The notes: generated by a model from the letters alone, not told the origin. A stretch of DNA of 64,000 nt from Artemia franciscana (GCF_032884065.1 NC_088865.1:41729428-41793427), one strand, 5' to 3'. Shown: positions 1 to 44,335, counted from the first letter of the stretch. Made by a program: numbers and translations.

Positions 1-375
1 ATTCTCACTAGAATGCCAACAATAGAGTATAGGAGTAATATGTTGATTGTTAAATACTTCACAAAGATCCGAACAGTTTGTTTCAATCGTCCAGTTTCCA
101 AAACAACTTTTTCCTGTAGTCCCTTTGAAAAAAGTATGTGCTGAAATTATACCTTGAGTGCTTTTTGAAAATTTAGTTTTGGTGTTAGATGTAGAGTGAT
201 TTGATTCTGGCAATTTCAAAAGCCCCTCGAATAGAAATTTGAAACAGTTGAAATTTGCTTTGAGCTTATTCCAGACTAAAAGTGAAGTTGCATTCCTAGT
301 TAAGTACAAGCCATCTTCAAGCAAAATATGACAACCAGCTTTATGAGTTTGCTGCATATATTTATGGATAGTTCC
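1..375 (-). CDS. Unidentified exon-like ORF, open to the window edge
   Basis: On the - strand a reading frame of 125 codons runs without a stop from position 375 to the window edge. A good splice-acceptor sequence (TTACTTCCTTTCAG, ending at 376) sits just before it, so it looks like an internal or terminal exon whose gene continues to the left. The frame also stays open upstream to about position 495, but that part is antisense to an RNase H remnant and is probably fortuitous. The peptide contains HKAGCHILLEDGLYLTRNAT, a lysine- and serine-rich middle, and a Cys-rich end with CFGNW, TNCSDLCEVF and ILYCWHSS. I do not recognise the family. It could be a host exon or part of a mobile element. 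Length without stops in AT-rich DNA is the main support. Confidence 0.4.
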
Positions 376-399
376 CTGAAAGGAAGTAAGGTAGCCGGG

Positions 400-715
400 G
401 CTTACAGCTATTCCTGTATATTCCCTATCTATATCGACTAGGCTTCTAGATGGCACATCCATCCTTACAGCTGGGTTAAAAGCTATTTTTGAAGCTCAAG
501 ATGTTTTTGATAAGAAGCTCTCAGATTCCAAGAAGGTGATCTTGCTTACAGACTCTAATTCTGCCTTACAGCTCAAGCTAGGTATACAAATTGGAAACAA
601 ACTCTGACACAGAAATTCTACATGAATAATATGGAGTATTTAGGAAAAGGGCATCCAGCTTTGTTTCCAATTTGTGCCAAATCACCAAGGAATTGACCCT
701 GTAGCGAAATCAAAA
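400..715 (+). pseudogene. Non-LTR retrotransposon RNase H remnant
   Basis: Translated in + frames with breaks, this stretch shows the order typical of the RNase H domain of some non-LTR retrotransposons. RLLDGTSILTAGLKAIFEAQ (about 438-497) resembles the 'SIFTAEL.AI' helix, KKVILLTDSNSALQ (about 513-554) is the strand with the catalytic Asp, and FQFVPNHQGIDPVAK (about 660-706) is the late 'VP.H.GI' motif with its His. Stops and frame changes separate the pieces, so it is dead. No reverse transcriptase was seen next to it. Confidence 0.5.
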
Positions 716-1577
716 ACTACTTGGCACGATTTATAGAAGAATTCTTATAAGAATTGGCCATAATTGTTACTAATTTTTTCCTCGCCTGAGGAAATTTTTT
801 TCTACTTTATAATTTTAAGTAATGCATTGATAATGAGGAAAAGAGAGTTGTATTTGAAAAAAAGAGGGGGCTGCATCTGCATATATCGCTCTTCAGTTCC
901 AAGACTTTACAGTATCCCATCTTTAGCTGTTGTAGTACTGCTAAGTCAACAAAAAACACAAGAATTAATTTCTCCTGACTTAGAATAAAACCAGACGCGA
1001 ATGAGCTACTTAATAGCAAGCTGCAAAGAAAAGAAGAAAGAGTATTATTCTGGTAGATTGTTCAGTTGTGTAGGTGCAATAGTGTAGTTTAAATGAATGC
1101 CCTGTCCCTAGAATCTGCCTTAGTTTGTATAGTTGTGAACATGATTCAAATGAAGAAATGACGATGATGGAATGAAAGTAACTCAGTGAAAAATGTACTT
1201 GAAGCCAAAAGGAATCCATTTTAGATTCCAGATGCTATTTTCTTAGAAGAAGAAGAAGCTTGGGGCTGAATCAGGGTATTATGGGATGGTTGATGGTGCT
1301 CAGATTAAATTAATAAGTACCTCTGAATTCCGATTAAATAATCATTTTCTGAATGTAATCCAGTAAGAATTTTGTTATTACAGTTTTTAGTTCAGGAAAG
1401 GACATAGGCCATACTTGACTATTATCAACAAGAGCTTTGTAACCTAGGACCAAGACTCTTCGTTTAGCTACAATAAAAGAAAATTCCTGCTTCATTCTTC
1501 CCAAACCGTTTAACTGATTTTTATATTTGATCTTAGTTTACTTGAATTTAGAGAGCCCCCCTCCCCAATAATAGGAT
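716..1577. other. No recognisable feature
   Basis: AT-rich sequence with only short spurious reading frames and a small GAA run near 1244. I see no gene, RNA or repeat boundary here. Confidence 0.5.
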
Positions 1578-3133
1578 CAAACAGTTCGTGGTAACGAACT
1601 GTAGTAAGGAGCAACCTGGCTCAATAGTAACCAAGACTCTAAGAAACGGGATTTTAATACTAATAGATGCATCAAAAGAATCAAATTTTTATGCTGATTT
1701 AAAATATAAATTAAATAAAAAAAAGTTTTTTTTAAATGAAAGTAAGGAGCAACATTAAAACTTATAACGAACAAAAATTACTCCGTATATGAAAGGTGCT
1801 TTTCCTCTTCAACGCCTCGCTCTTTACGCTAAAGTTTAACTCTTTCTCCTAACTCTACTTTTTAAAACAGTAAGAAACTTTAGCGTAAAAATGGGGCGTT
1901 GAGGAGGAAAAGCCCCTTTCATATACGGAGTAATTTCTGTTCGTTTTAAGTTTTGATGTTGCTCCTTACCTTCATTAAAAAAACTTGTTTTTTTTTTAAT
2001 TTAATTTCTGGACGTTTTTGAATTAATGCATGTTTTGATCTCGGCTCTCCTCACATAAATAATTAAAACGAAATTTGCATATTAATTAATTGCATTTAAT
2101 CGGAAGATTTTGAGAAAAAAGGAGCGAGAGAGGAGGCCTAGTTGCCCTCCAATTTTTTGATTGCTTAAAAAAGCAACTAGAACTTTTAAGCTTTTACGAA
2201 CGTTTTCATTGGTAAAAAATATACGTAACTTACATAACGAACTTCTATATTCGTATGTATTTATGGCGCATATGAGGGGGTTCACCCCTCGTCGATACCT
2301 CGCTCTTTACACTTAACCTTAAATTTTGTCCCAATTCCTTAAGAATGACCTCTGAATCACAAAGGCCGTAGAATAAATAGTTGAAACTACTAAAAATACT
2401 TTAGCGTAAAGAGTGAGGTATTACGAGGAGGTAAACCCCTCATATGCGTAATAATTTTTGTCCGTTTTAAGTTTTAATGCTGCTCCTTACTTTCAGTAGA
2501 AAAAAACTTTTCATATTTATTTTTTCACTGTTTTTTCAAATAATGCTAGAAAATCCTGCGCCCCCTTCATTGAAATTCTCTTCCTCCATGAGAAGTTCCT
2601 TCATGGAAATATCCTCCCACGTAACCCCCCCCCCTAAACAAAAAAAAATCTCCTTGAAAATGTCTGTGCACTTCCCAGAATGAACCCTCTCTCGACATTC
2701 TAGGACCACTCAGTCGATACGATCACCCCTGGGGAAAAAAACAACAAACAAACAAAACAAAAAAACAAATAGACACGCATCCGTGATCTGTCTTCTGGCA
2801 AAAAAAAATGCGAAGTTCCACATTTTTGTAGATAGGAGCTTGAAACTTCTACAATAAGGTTCTCTGATACGCTGAATCTGATGGTGTGATTTTCATTAAG
2901 ATTGTACGACTTTTAGGGGGTGCTTCCTCCTATTTTATAAAATGAGGCAAATTTTCTCAGGGTCGTAACTTTTGATGGGTAAGACTAATCTTGATGAAAC
3001 TTATATATAAAATCAACATTAAAATGATATTCTTTTGATGTAAATATTGGTGTCAAAATTCTTTGTTTTTAGAGTTTCGGTTATTATTGAGCTGGGTCGC
3101 TCCTTACCACAGTTCGTTACCACGAACTGTTTG
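1578..3133 (+). mobile_element. Fold-back element copy 1 (about 1.56 kb, both ends inverted)
   Basis: A non-coding element bounded by CAAACAGTTCGTGGTAACGA at 1578 and its inverse at 3114-3133. The inverted terminal region reaches about 140 bp (1578-1720 against about 2990-3133). The ends themselves are small palindromes (CAGTTCG..CGAACTG). Inside lie two nested palindromic modules: one at about 1728-1990, whose arms contain TTTACGCTAAAGTTT and its inverse, and one at about 2255-2500 with TACCTCGCTCTTTAC and its inverse. No transposase frame is present, so it must be non-autonomous if mobile. Homologous copies occur at 3134, 4649, 5820, 34763, 44549 and 47085. The family is not one I can name. 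Confidence 0.7.
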
Positions 3134-4590
3134 ATAAGTTTCATCAAATTTAGTCTTACCCATCAAAAGTTACGAGCCTGAGAAAATTTGCCTTATTTTC
3201 AAAAATAGGGGGAATAAGTTTTTCGGAAAATAGTTTGCGTGTTTATTTGTTGTTATTTTTTCCCTTAGATATTTTTATCGACCCAGTGGTCCTAGAATGT
3301 CGCGAAAGGGCTCATTCTAACGGAAATTAAAAGTTCTAGCGCCCGTTTTAAGTGACCAAAATAATTGGAGGGCATCTAGGCCCTTTCCCAAATTTTTTCC
3401 CCAAAGTTGCCACATCAAAATTTTGAGGTAGCCATTTTGTTCAGTATAGTCGAAACACATAACTATGTCTTTTGGGATGACATACTCCCCCACAGTCCCC
3501 GGGGGAGGGGCTGCTTGTCAAAAACTTTGACCATTATTCACATATAGAAATGGTTATTGGGAAGTGTACAGACGTTTTCAATGGGATATCTTCTGGTTAG
3601 TGGGAGGGGGTCGAGGGAAGGGGGTTGCGTGGGATGATCTTTCCATGGAGAATTTATCACCGAGAAGAGAAATCCAGCCCCAAAGGGGGGGGGGAGGATT
3701 TTCTAGCATTCTTTAAAAAAAAAACAATGAAAAAATAAATGCCGTATGAAAAAGTTTTTTCAACTGGATGTAAGGAACAGCATTAAAACTTAAAATGAAC
3801 ATAAATCATTACGCATATGAGGAGGTTCATCTCCTAAATACCGCGCTCTTTATGCTAGAGTATTTTTCGTAATTTCAATTGTTTATTCTATGACCTTTAT
3901 GATTCGTGGGTCATTCTTAAAGAACTGGGCGAGTTCATTTTAGTTGGAGGCTTAAAGAGCGAGGTATTGACGAGGGAGTGAACCCTCTTATATAGGTAAT
4001 AAAAATATACGAAAATAGAAGCTCGTTACGTAAGTTAATTCGTAAGTTACGTATATTTATGTAATAAAAACGTTTTGTAAAAAAAAAAATTAAAAGTTCT
4101 AGTTGCCTTTTTAAGTAACCAAAAAATTGGAGGGTAAATAGGCCTCCTACCCCACCCCTTTTTTCTCAAAATCGTCCGATCAAAACTATGAGAAAGCCAT
4201 TTAGCCACAAAAAATTAATATGCAAATTTCGTTTTAATTATTCATGTGCGGATAGCCAAGATAAAACATGTATTTATTCAAAAACGTTCAGAAATTAAAT
4301 AAATAAGAACAAGTTTTTTCAACTGAAAGTAAGGAGCAACATTAAAAGTTAAAACGAACAGAAATTATTCCGTATGTGAAAGGGGCTGTTCTGTCCTAAA
4401 CGCCCCGCTCTTTACGCTAAAGTTTATTTATTGTTTAAAAAAGCAGAGTTGTGAGAAACGGTCAAACTTTAGCGTAAAAAGCGGGCGTTTAGGAGGGAAC
4501 AGCCCCATTCATATACGGAGTAATCTGCTCGTTTTAAGTTTTAATGTCGCTTCTTACTTTCAGTTGAAAAAACATGTTTTTTTTCCTTAA
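3134..4590 (-). mobile_element. Fold-back element copy 2, end-truncated, inverted against copy 1
   Basis: The same family in the opposite orientation, joined directly to copy 1. It starts inside the terminal region (ATAAGTTTCATCAAATTTAG), lacks the outer 120 bp or so, and shows all internal landmarks in order: GTGGTCCTAGAATGTCGC (about 3287), GCCATTTTGTTCAG (about 3430), CCACAGTCCCCGGGGGAGGG (about 3490), palindrome module at about 3775-4010, the TTACGTAAGTTAATTCG segment (about 4025) and the terminal palindrome module at about 4305-4575. It has no coding capacity. Confidence 0.7.
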
Positions 4591-4648
4591 TATCACCCAA
4601 GATCTAGCATTAAACTTGCTCTTTTTTTTTCTTTTTTTTTTTTTTAAT

Positions 4649-5484
4649 CAAACAGTACGTGGTAACGAACTGTAGTAAGGAGCGATCCGGCTCAATAGTA
4701 ACCAAAACTCTAAAAAATTGAATTTTGATATCAATAGCTACATCAAAAGAATCGCATTTTAATGCTGATTTTAAATATATAAGTTTCATCAAGTTTAGTC
4801 TTAGCCATCAAAAGTTACGAGCCTGAGAAAATTTGCCTTATTTAGGAAAATAGGGGGAAACACCCCCTAAAAGTCGTAGGATCTTAACGAAAATGACACC
4901 ATCAGATTCAGCGTATCAGAGAACCCTACTGTAGAAGTTTCAAGCTCCTATCTACAAAAATGTGGAATTTTGCATTTTTTTGCCCGAAGACAAATCACGG
5001 GTGCGTGTTTATTTGTTTTTGTTTTTTTTGTTTTTTGTTTTTTTTTTCCCAGGGGTCATCGTATCGACCAAGTGGTCCTAGAATGTCGCAAGAGGGCTCA
5101 TTCTAACGGAAATGAAAAGTTCTAGTGCCCTTTTTAAGTGACCAAAAAAATTCGAGGGCATCTAGGCCCCCTCCCACGCTCATTTTTTTCCCAAAGTCAA
5201 CGGATCAAAATTTTTAGATAGCCATTTTGTTTAGCATAGTCGAAAATCATAATAACTATGTTTTTGGGGATGACTTGCTCCCCCACAGCCCCTGGGGGAG
5301 GGGTTGCAAGTTACAAACTTCAACCAGTGTTTACATATAATAATGGTTATTGGAAAGTGTATAGACGTTTTCAGGGGGATTTTTTTGGGTTTGGGGGTAG
5401 GGTTGAGGGAGGGGGCTATGTGGGAGGATCTTTCCTTGAAGAAATATGCCATGGGGGAAAAAATGCAATGAAAAGGGCGCAGGA
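4649..5484 (-). mobile_element. Fold-back element copy 3, truncated
   Basis: Begins with the family end CAAACAGTACGTGGTAACGA right after a T-rich tract and follows the family sequence to about 5484 (AAAAGGGCGCAGGA), where homology stops abruptly. The inner two palindromic modules are missing. A short open frame at 5258-5572 lies across it but matches no protein I know and is shared, broken, with the other copies. Confidence 0.65.
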
Positions 5485-5819
5485 CGAATCTGGTCACGTT
5501 AGAAAAAAACGTCAAATTAAGAGCTTAATATACAATGCTGGGTGTTCGGAGCCTCTCTATTATGGAGTATAATTTGAAAATAATACAACTATACGAGCGA
5601 TAAAACATATATACCACAACCATAACTCAACTAACGAAAGAACTGCTAATAAATAACACAACTATAAAGCGAAAACAGGTGAAAACTAACGGGAAAATAA
5701 ACGAACTAAGAGGTGGAAGGGGCCCAGAGAAAAAATATAATCCTTTTTCAATTTTGAGCCTAACTTCCGCAAAGGAGTAATAATGTCAGAAGCCCCGAAA
5801 TACCGAATTATTTTCTTTT
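5485..5819. other. Unique spacer between fold-back elements
   Basis: AT-rich sequence between copies 3 and 4. I recognise no gene or repeat. Confidence 0.4.
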
Positions 5820-7561
5820 CAAACAGTTCGTGGTAAGGAACTGTAGTAAGGGGCGACCCGGCTCAATAGTAAACGAAACTCTAAAAAACGGAATTTTGAT
5901 GCTAAAAGATACATCAAAAGATTCGAATTTTTACGCTGATTCTAAATATTAAGTTTCAATTAATTTAGTCTTTGTCATCAAAAGTTACGAGCCTGAGAAA
6001 ATTTGCCCTATTTTGGAAAAAAGGGGGAAACATCCATTAAAAGTCACAGAATCTTAACGAAAATCACACTATCGCATTCGGTATATCAGAGAACTCTATA
6101 GCAAAAATTTCAAGCTCCTATCTAAAAAATGTGGAATTTTGTATTTTTTGCCAGAAGACAAATCACGGGTGCGTGTTTATTTATTTGTTTGTTTTTTTTT
6201 GTTTTTTTTCCCAGGGGTCATCTTATCGACCAAGTGGTCCTAGGATGTCGCGAGAGGGCTCATTCTAATGGAAATGAAAAGTTCTAGGGCCCTTTTTAAG
6301 TGACCAAAAAATTGGAGGGCAAATAGGCCCCCTCCCATGCTCATTTTTTTCCAAAAGTCAACAGATTAAAATTTTAAGATAGCCATTTTGTTCAGCATAG
6401 TCGAAAACCATAATAACTATATCTTTGGGAATGACTTACTCCCCCACAATCCCTGAGGGAGGGGCTGCAAGTTACAAACTTTGACCAGTGTTTACATATA
6501 GTAATGGTTATTGGGAAGTGTACAGACGTTTTCATGGGGATTTTTTGGTTTGGGGGGTGGGGTTGATGGGAGAGGGCTTTGTGGGAGGATCTTTCCTTTG
6601 AGGAATATGTCACGGGGGAAGAAAAATTCAATGAAAAGGGCGCAGGATTTTCTAGCATTACTATAAAAAAAACAATGGAAAAATAAACATGAAAACGTTT
6701 TTTCAAATGAAAGTAAGGAATAGCATTGAAATTTAAAACGAACAGAGATTATTACGCATATGAGGGGTTCTAAAAATACTTTAGCATAAAGAGCGAGGTA
6801 TTTAGGAGGAGATAGATACCTCGCTCTTGATGCTAAAATATTTTTAGTGATTTCAACTATTTATTCTACGGCCTTTTTGATTCAGGGGTCATTCTTAAAG
6901 AATTGGGACAAAACTTACGATTTAGTGTAAAGAGCGAGGTATTAACGAGGGTACAAACCCCCTCGTACACATAATAAAAATATAAGAATATAAAAGTTTG
7001 TTACGTAAGTTAATTCTTAAGTTACGTATATTTTTACTAATAAAAACGTTCGTTGAATATTAAAAGTTCTAGTAGCCTTTTTAAGTAACCGAAAAATTGG
7101 AGGGCATTTAGGCCTCCTTCCCCACCCCTTATTTCTCAAAATCGTCTGATCAAAACTAAGAGAAAGCCATTTAGCCAAAAAAAAATTAATATACTAATTT
7201 CATTTCAATAATTTATGTGCGGAGAGCCAAAATCAAACATGCATTAATTCAAAAACGTTCAGAAATTAAATAAAAAAAACTAGTTTTTTTAACTGAAAGT
7301 AAGGAGCGACATTAAAACTTAAAACGAACAGAAATTACTCCGTATATGAAATGGGTTGTCCCCTCCGCAGTCCCACGCTCTTTACGCTAAAGTTTTTAAT
7401 TGTTTTAAAAAGTAGAATTGTGGCAAAGAGTCAAACTTTAGCGTAAAGAGCGAGGGACTGCGGAGGGGACAACCCATTTCATATACGGAGTAATTTCTGT
7501 TCGTTTTAAGTTTTAATGTCGCTCCTTACTTTCAGTTAAAAAAACTAGTTTTTTTTTTTTT
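5820..7561 (-). mobile_element. Fold-back element copy 4, apparently full length (about 1.74 kb)
   Basis: This copy defines the family. It runs from CAAACAGTTCGTGGTAAGGA at 5820 to the T-run after AGTTAAAAAAACTAG at 7561. Its last 280 bp (about 7275-7553) form a strong inverted repeat: about 110-bp arms starting GAAAGTAAGGAGCGACATTA and closing with the exact inverse, around the pair TTTACGCTAAAGTTT and AAACTTTAGCGTAAAG. A second palindrome sits at about 6715-6960. The outer ends are not inverted copies of each other, but both contain GTAAGGAGCGAC or its inverse. I found no open frame for a transposase and no convincing target duplication. Confidence 0.7.
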
Positions 7562-8234
7562 AATTAACACTACAAACCAACTGTTGATTGAAAATTATTA
7601 TACAAAATGCAAGCAACATACCCAGACAAAAAGCAATAGCAATATGTTTCACCATGTATAGTACTAGTGGTGAAGTATGCTTACTGAGTAGTTGTTAAGG
7701 GTTATGATAATTTATGACAGTGATGATGTCGATGGGCTCTCCTCGAGCAGCCTTTATGGTGATACTGGTTCAAGCTATAAATCTTTGTTTCTAAGATTCA
7801 GTAACACTGCAAAATGCTTTTTGAGTTGGTCAAAAGTTGTTTTACTGCAATTTTACTGTTTTTTGTTTTGTTTTCTGTTTATGTTTTGCTCTAAATATAA
7901 ACTGGCAACAAAGAGTTAGGAATTCTGAAATTCAAAGTAGAATAGGCCAGCCTTTTCTAAGGAAGAAAAGGCGGACAAGTGCTTTTATGCATAAAAACCG
8001 CCTCTCCTGGACAGTTTATGATTGGATACCAGATGGCCAAAGAAGACGAGGTCCTTCCTAAAGCGCCTTATAGTAAACTTCAAACCAAGATTTAAGGACA
8101 GCTAATATATTGATAGTATCAGCATTGGGAGACATCGTTACTTCAGCACTGCTTTAGAATAAGGTCTACAGAAATTTTATAAATTGAGTTTTACAAAAGA
8201 GAAATAAAATATTTAATCATTCTTATTTTGTATT
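7562..8234. other. No recognisable feature
   Basis: Sequence between the fold-back cluster and an RTE-like remnant. Two short overlapping open frames (7692-8061) have composition typical of chance frames and match nothing I know. Confidence 0.4.
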
Positions 8235-9300
8235 CAAGAGCTTTAGAGATAGAAGAGCTTTAGCAAAGGTCTTATCCTTGTATAGTATCCCAAACAAATA
8301 GATTAAAGTGACTTGTGCTATGTGCGAGAACAATACTGCTGCGGTTAAGGTAGGAAATGAGGTTAGCAGCTGGTTTTGTATTAAATCAGGAGTTCAGCAG
8401 CGTTGTGTTCTATCCCTCTTTATATGGATCATTTTGATGGACTTTGTTTTAAGGAGCACAGGAAAGGCAATTGGAGACCACGGAATCAAATGGGGAGGAA
8501 AAGCTCTCCTGGACTTAGATTATGCTGATGATTCAAGTATATTAGATGAAACTGTGAGCAAAATGAATGAATTTTTAGAGGTTTTGCGAGTTCAGGGTGC
8601 TAGAATAGGTTTGAACATTAATGTTAAGAAGACTAAGTCACTAAGGCTAGGAATAAGTGAAGTCAAAAAGGTGACGTTGGGTAACGAAAAGATTGATCAG
8701 GTGGGCAGCTTCACTTACCATGGTTGTATTATTAGTAAAGATGGTGGGAGCAGTGAAGATGTTAAAAGTAGAATAGCCAAGGCTCAGGGTGTTTTTTCAT
8801 GGTTAAAAAATGTTCGAAAGATAAGGAAGATAAGTCTGCACACCAAGATTAGAATATTAGGAGGTACAGTGATGACACTGGTCAAATATGGCTCTGAAGC
8901 ATCAGCGCTCTGAAAAGCGGATGAAAATTTACTAGATGTTTTCAAGGGAAATTGCCTACGGATTGTTGTGGGTGTCCGGGTGACTGACCGTATTTCAAAC
9001 AGTAGTTTTTACGAAAAATTTGGTTCAATCCCGCTTTCTAAGGGTATTATGAAGGAAAGGAAAGTTTAGAGGTTAGGCCACGTTCTGCAGATGAAGGATG
9101 ACAGATTGCCGAAGATTATCCTTTTTGGCCAACTTTTTGGGGCTAAACAGAAAGTAGATCGTCCTCGTCTGCGATGGGAGGATGTCATAAAAAGAAGGAG
9201 GCCTTGAATAGACTGGGTTGGAAGAAGATCGTGCGTAGCGGTGTAGACCTCGGTTGGCTTGGTGCTGCAGTGAGTTATTAGTAGTAGTAGTAGTAGTATT
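8235..9300 (+). pseudogene. RTE-like LINE remnant: reverse transcriptase C-half, ends in (TAG)n
   Basis: A 5'-truncated non-LTR retrotransposon copy. The longest open piece (8308-8913) carries the reverse-transcriptase 'GVxQxCVLSPxxW' region with changes (SGVQQRCVLSLFIWIILMDF), the catalytic box as YADDSS, the GLNINVKKTKSLRLG segment, and the 'FTYHGCIISKDGGSSEDVKSRIAKA' region read in separate parts. A stop (TGA) at the end of ALVKYGSEASAL replaces an expected Trp. Beyond it the C-terminal RLPK-like part continues in broken frames to the LGAAVSY end and a TAG microsatellite at 9281-9300. Three better or worse copies of the same family occur at 48686-54800. The clade call (RTE-like) rests on the order of motifs. 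Confidence 0.8.
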
Positions 9301-9416
9301 CCATATTCAACATAGTAATTTGTGCAATATGGAAACTGCAGTGGTTGAGTATTTTTGTGGTATCCTGTATAAGAATTTTGTGGCACTTCAAAATTCAATA
9401 ATCTGTTTTATTGCAG

Positions 9417-9442
9417 CATTGTTATCCCTGAATAATTGAAGA
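9417..9442 (+). promoter_or_regulatory. AADAT: AADAT 5' untranslated stretch with possible splice acceptor
   Basis: TTTTATTGCAG ends at 9416 and could be an acceptor, which would put a non-coding first exon upstream. An in-frame TGA (9437-9439) lies just before the ATG at 9443, so translation starts there. Confidence 0.4.
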
Positions 9443-41606
<32,164 letters not shown>

Positions 41607-44159
41607 AGTTAAAACCGAGTGAACAGCGAGGGTTTTATATTAGTAATAATATTTATGGTGAACTTTGACAAACGTCGATGAAGCAGTCCATTTCATGTCG
41701 AGTTAAAGTTTGCTTTTCTTATTTATATGTTTTTTTGTTGTTTTTTCGTCGTTTTACTGTGAAGGAGCAATGAGCCTTGTTTTTTAAATTGTAATTTATT
41801 TAAAATATTAATCTGTGTGATGGTTAAATACTCAGTTTTTACTTTTAGGTAATCTAAACAATAATAATCTATATTTCCTTTTTTTTACCCTCAACTGAAT
41901 TTGGTAAATATTAGTATTTAGGAAATTGATTTGATGTTGTGAGAATTAGAAAAGACACTTGGAAGTACTGGTTCTTTATGGTAAATAACATTCATTTTTT
42001 TTATAGCCAGCGAAATAACATTCTAACTAATTAATACTCTATTATTTTTGGCAGTCTCCTAAGTATACTTCTATGGCGCGTAACTGTTTTCTATTCCGAC
42101 CTGTTTAAAGTCTTCATCCATGCCACCTCCATTGTTGTCTGATTATGGCCGATTTTTGTATGTAAGTTTAGTAAAGTTTTGAATTCGCTATCCACCTTTT
42201 GAAATATTGGCCGGGCCAAAGCAAGACAAGTACAAGATGACCTTTGGCTTGAATGTTTGAAAATTATGATTGCAATTTCAGTTTTACTAGCTGAAATGGC
42301 AGAAATTAGCCTTATTTGCCGTAAATGGCCTCTTAATACAGAACCAACTTAACTAATATATTCTATTTGTCTTAACTTTCGCAATTTGTTATTTCATATG
42401 TGCTGCGAAACACTATGTGCAAGCCTTAGTGCCTAGAGTATTTAACAGGTATTTGTGTTGGAAACTACGTAGCGCGATCAGGATGTCGATGGCGTTTCAA
42501 AGTATAAATGTTGTAGCGTATTATCAGAGATATAATATTGCCATTTGTATAACAAATTCCGCCTATTCAACGATGGTAGATATTCCAATGACTTGTGAGA
42601 TATATAGCCTGAATATGGAGAGTACATACTGCCACCTACGTTCTAACTACCTGGCATTATACTTAAATGGTTAAATGACTTTAAGATATCAGAGAGACTT
42701 TAGGAATAACGTTTTGCCTTGTGTAGCCTTAAATAATTGATGTGATGAAACATGGTTAAATGTATCGGGTTTTTGGATGTTCGACTCCTAAGTTTAAGCA
42801 TTCTTTTTTAAAGTAGCGCTGGAGTATTTCACCTATATCTAATTCTTCGACAGAAAAAATATAAGTTATTTTTATTAAAATTAATCATTTTTGGTTAAAT
42901 TTTTATTTTTAAAAATTATGTCAGTGCGAACAGTCAAGACACCTCATTTTCATGCACACCTTCCAAGTAGAGGTCATATAAACCTCATTTTACAATTCAG
43001 TAACGCTAATAACGCTTATTTAAACCACATGCTATTTTGGAAATCCTGTCCAAAACTATAGGGAGTGACTTATATTATCATAGTTTTACTTTTGAGCGAA
43101 AGCAAGGGTTACAAATATACTGTAGAGCTTTGTTGCTGTGTGCCTTCCTAATGTCCACTTAGTATAAATGGAAAGCCAGTAATAAGGTATTAAAGTTAAA
43201 AAGTCTCTAATTTGAACTTTGCTTCCTTTACTGAAAGGAATTTGATATTTCGTTGATGAAGCAACTGCCAGCATTCTTGATAAATTAAAAAAAAGGCTTT
43301 TCTTTGTGTGTTTTGGGTTTGGGAGGATTCCTTTTTTTTCCTTCAGCAATACCACCAGACTTCTGGAAAAGAAATAGCTCATAGGTTTTATCTCTTATGT
43401 CAAAAATGTGCCGTTTTATTTTTCTATTAATATTATTTTTATACCGGAGTAACCTGCCAAACCTGTCATATTCAGATTTTTCTTTGAGTGGTCAGTTAAT
43501 GATAACTTTCTTTAAGCGGCCTAAATGATACACAGGTGTGTTTGGGAATAGCTAAAATTCATATGTTGAAAAAGGTAGTCAATCAAAAACGCTATATTTA
43601 TTAATTTTACCCTAGTTTTTCATTTTTTTAATATATGTGTCCATATTTTCGAGCCCTATATCTGCACAGGCATGTTTGGAAATAATCTAGGTTAACCTAT
43701 TCGGAAAGGAATTAAAAATGCAAATTTTTGTTATAAATCACATGCTAAAAAAGGCACTCTATCAAAACTGATAAACTGGTGAAATTCTGATATCAACAAA
43801 ATGGATGAAGCTCTAATTTAATTTTAATCTCAACAAAACTTAACAAACTTCAATTCGCTTTTAATTGAATGAACCGATTCAATTCGACGGAACTGGTGAA
43901 ATACCAATTCATGCAGTGTGGGATAGGAAAATGTTAATGGGAAAATAAAAAATGTTTTCTAAAAATATTCGCGGCGATCATTATATTTTGTAATTTAGCT
44001 TATTACTTCTTGATTCCTTGTTGCTTTATCGTTAATATTTACTGTAAAATTTTAAAATTAATTCTGGCTATAAGGCTATCTTGCTGCCATCTATTTGTAA
44101 AATCTTTCAGTTGAGTTTCTGCATTTTACTGCTGAAAATCAGAGTGTGTGCCGAAATTT
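41607..44159. other. Downstream of AADAT: 3' untranslated and intergenic DNA
   Basis: No clear poly-A signal close to the stop could be fixed. About 43500-43800 shows two related segments (GTGTTTGGGAATAGCTAA and ATGTTTGGAAATAATCTA with similar flanks), an old duplication. No gene was seen. Confidence 0.4.
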
Positions 44160-44335
44160 ACCCTCGTTTAACTCAGCCCAACCCTTATCCAACTCAGTCC
44201 CAGTTCAACTCAAACCATAAGCAACTTTACCCTCATTCAACTTAATTCCCATGCAACTTGACCATTTAGCTCAACCCTCATTCAGTTCAACACTTATTTA
44301 AATAGGCAATAATTCAAATCAGCCTGTGAATAAAT
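44160..44335. repeat. Degenerate CAACTCAACCC-type simple repeat
   Basis: Irregular repetitions of CAACTCA/CAACCCTCATTCAAC, the same type as at 22545-22705. Confidence 0.6.

Noticed and set aside
5258-5572. 104-codon open frame within the fold-back cluster
   Set aside because: It lies on element sequence that is broken in the other copies, is rich in G-runs, and has no protein motif.
5820-7561. Target-site duplication around fold-back copy 4
   Set aside because: The flanks are T/A-rich and any match is explained by composition. Copy 6 shows none either.
42417-42674. 85-codon open frame downstream of AADAT
   Set aside because: It shows no motif, no splice context and no relation to the neighbouring genes.
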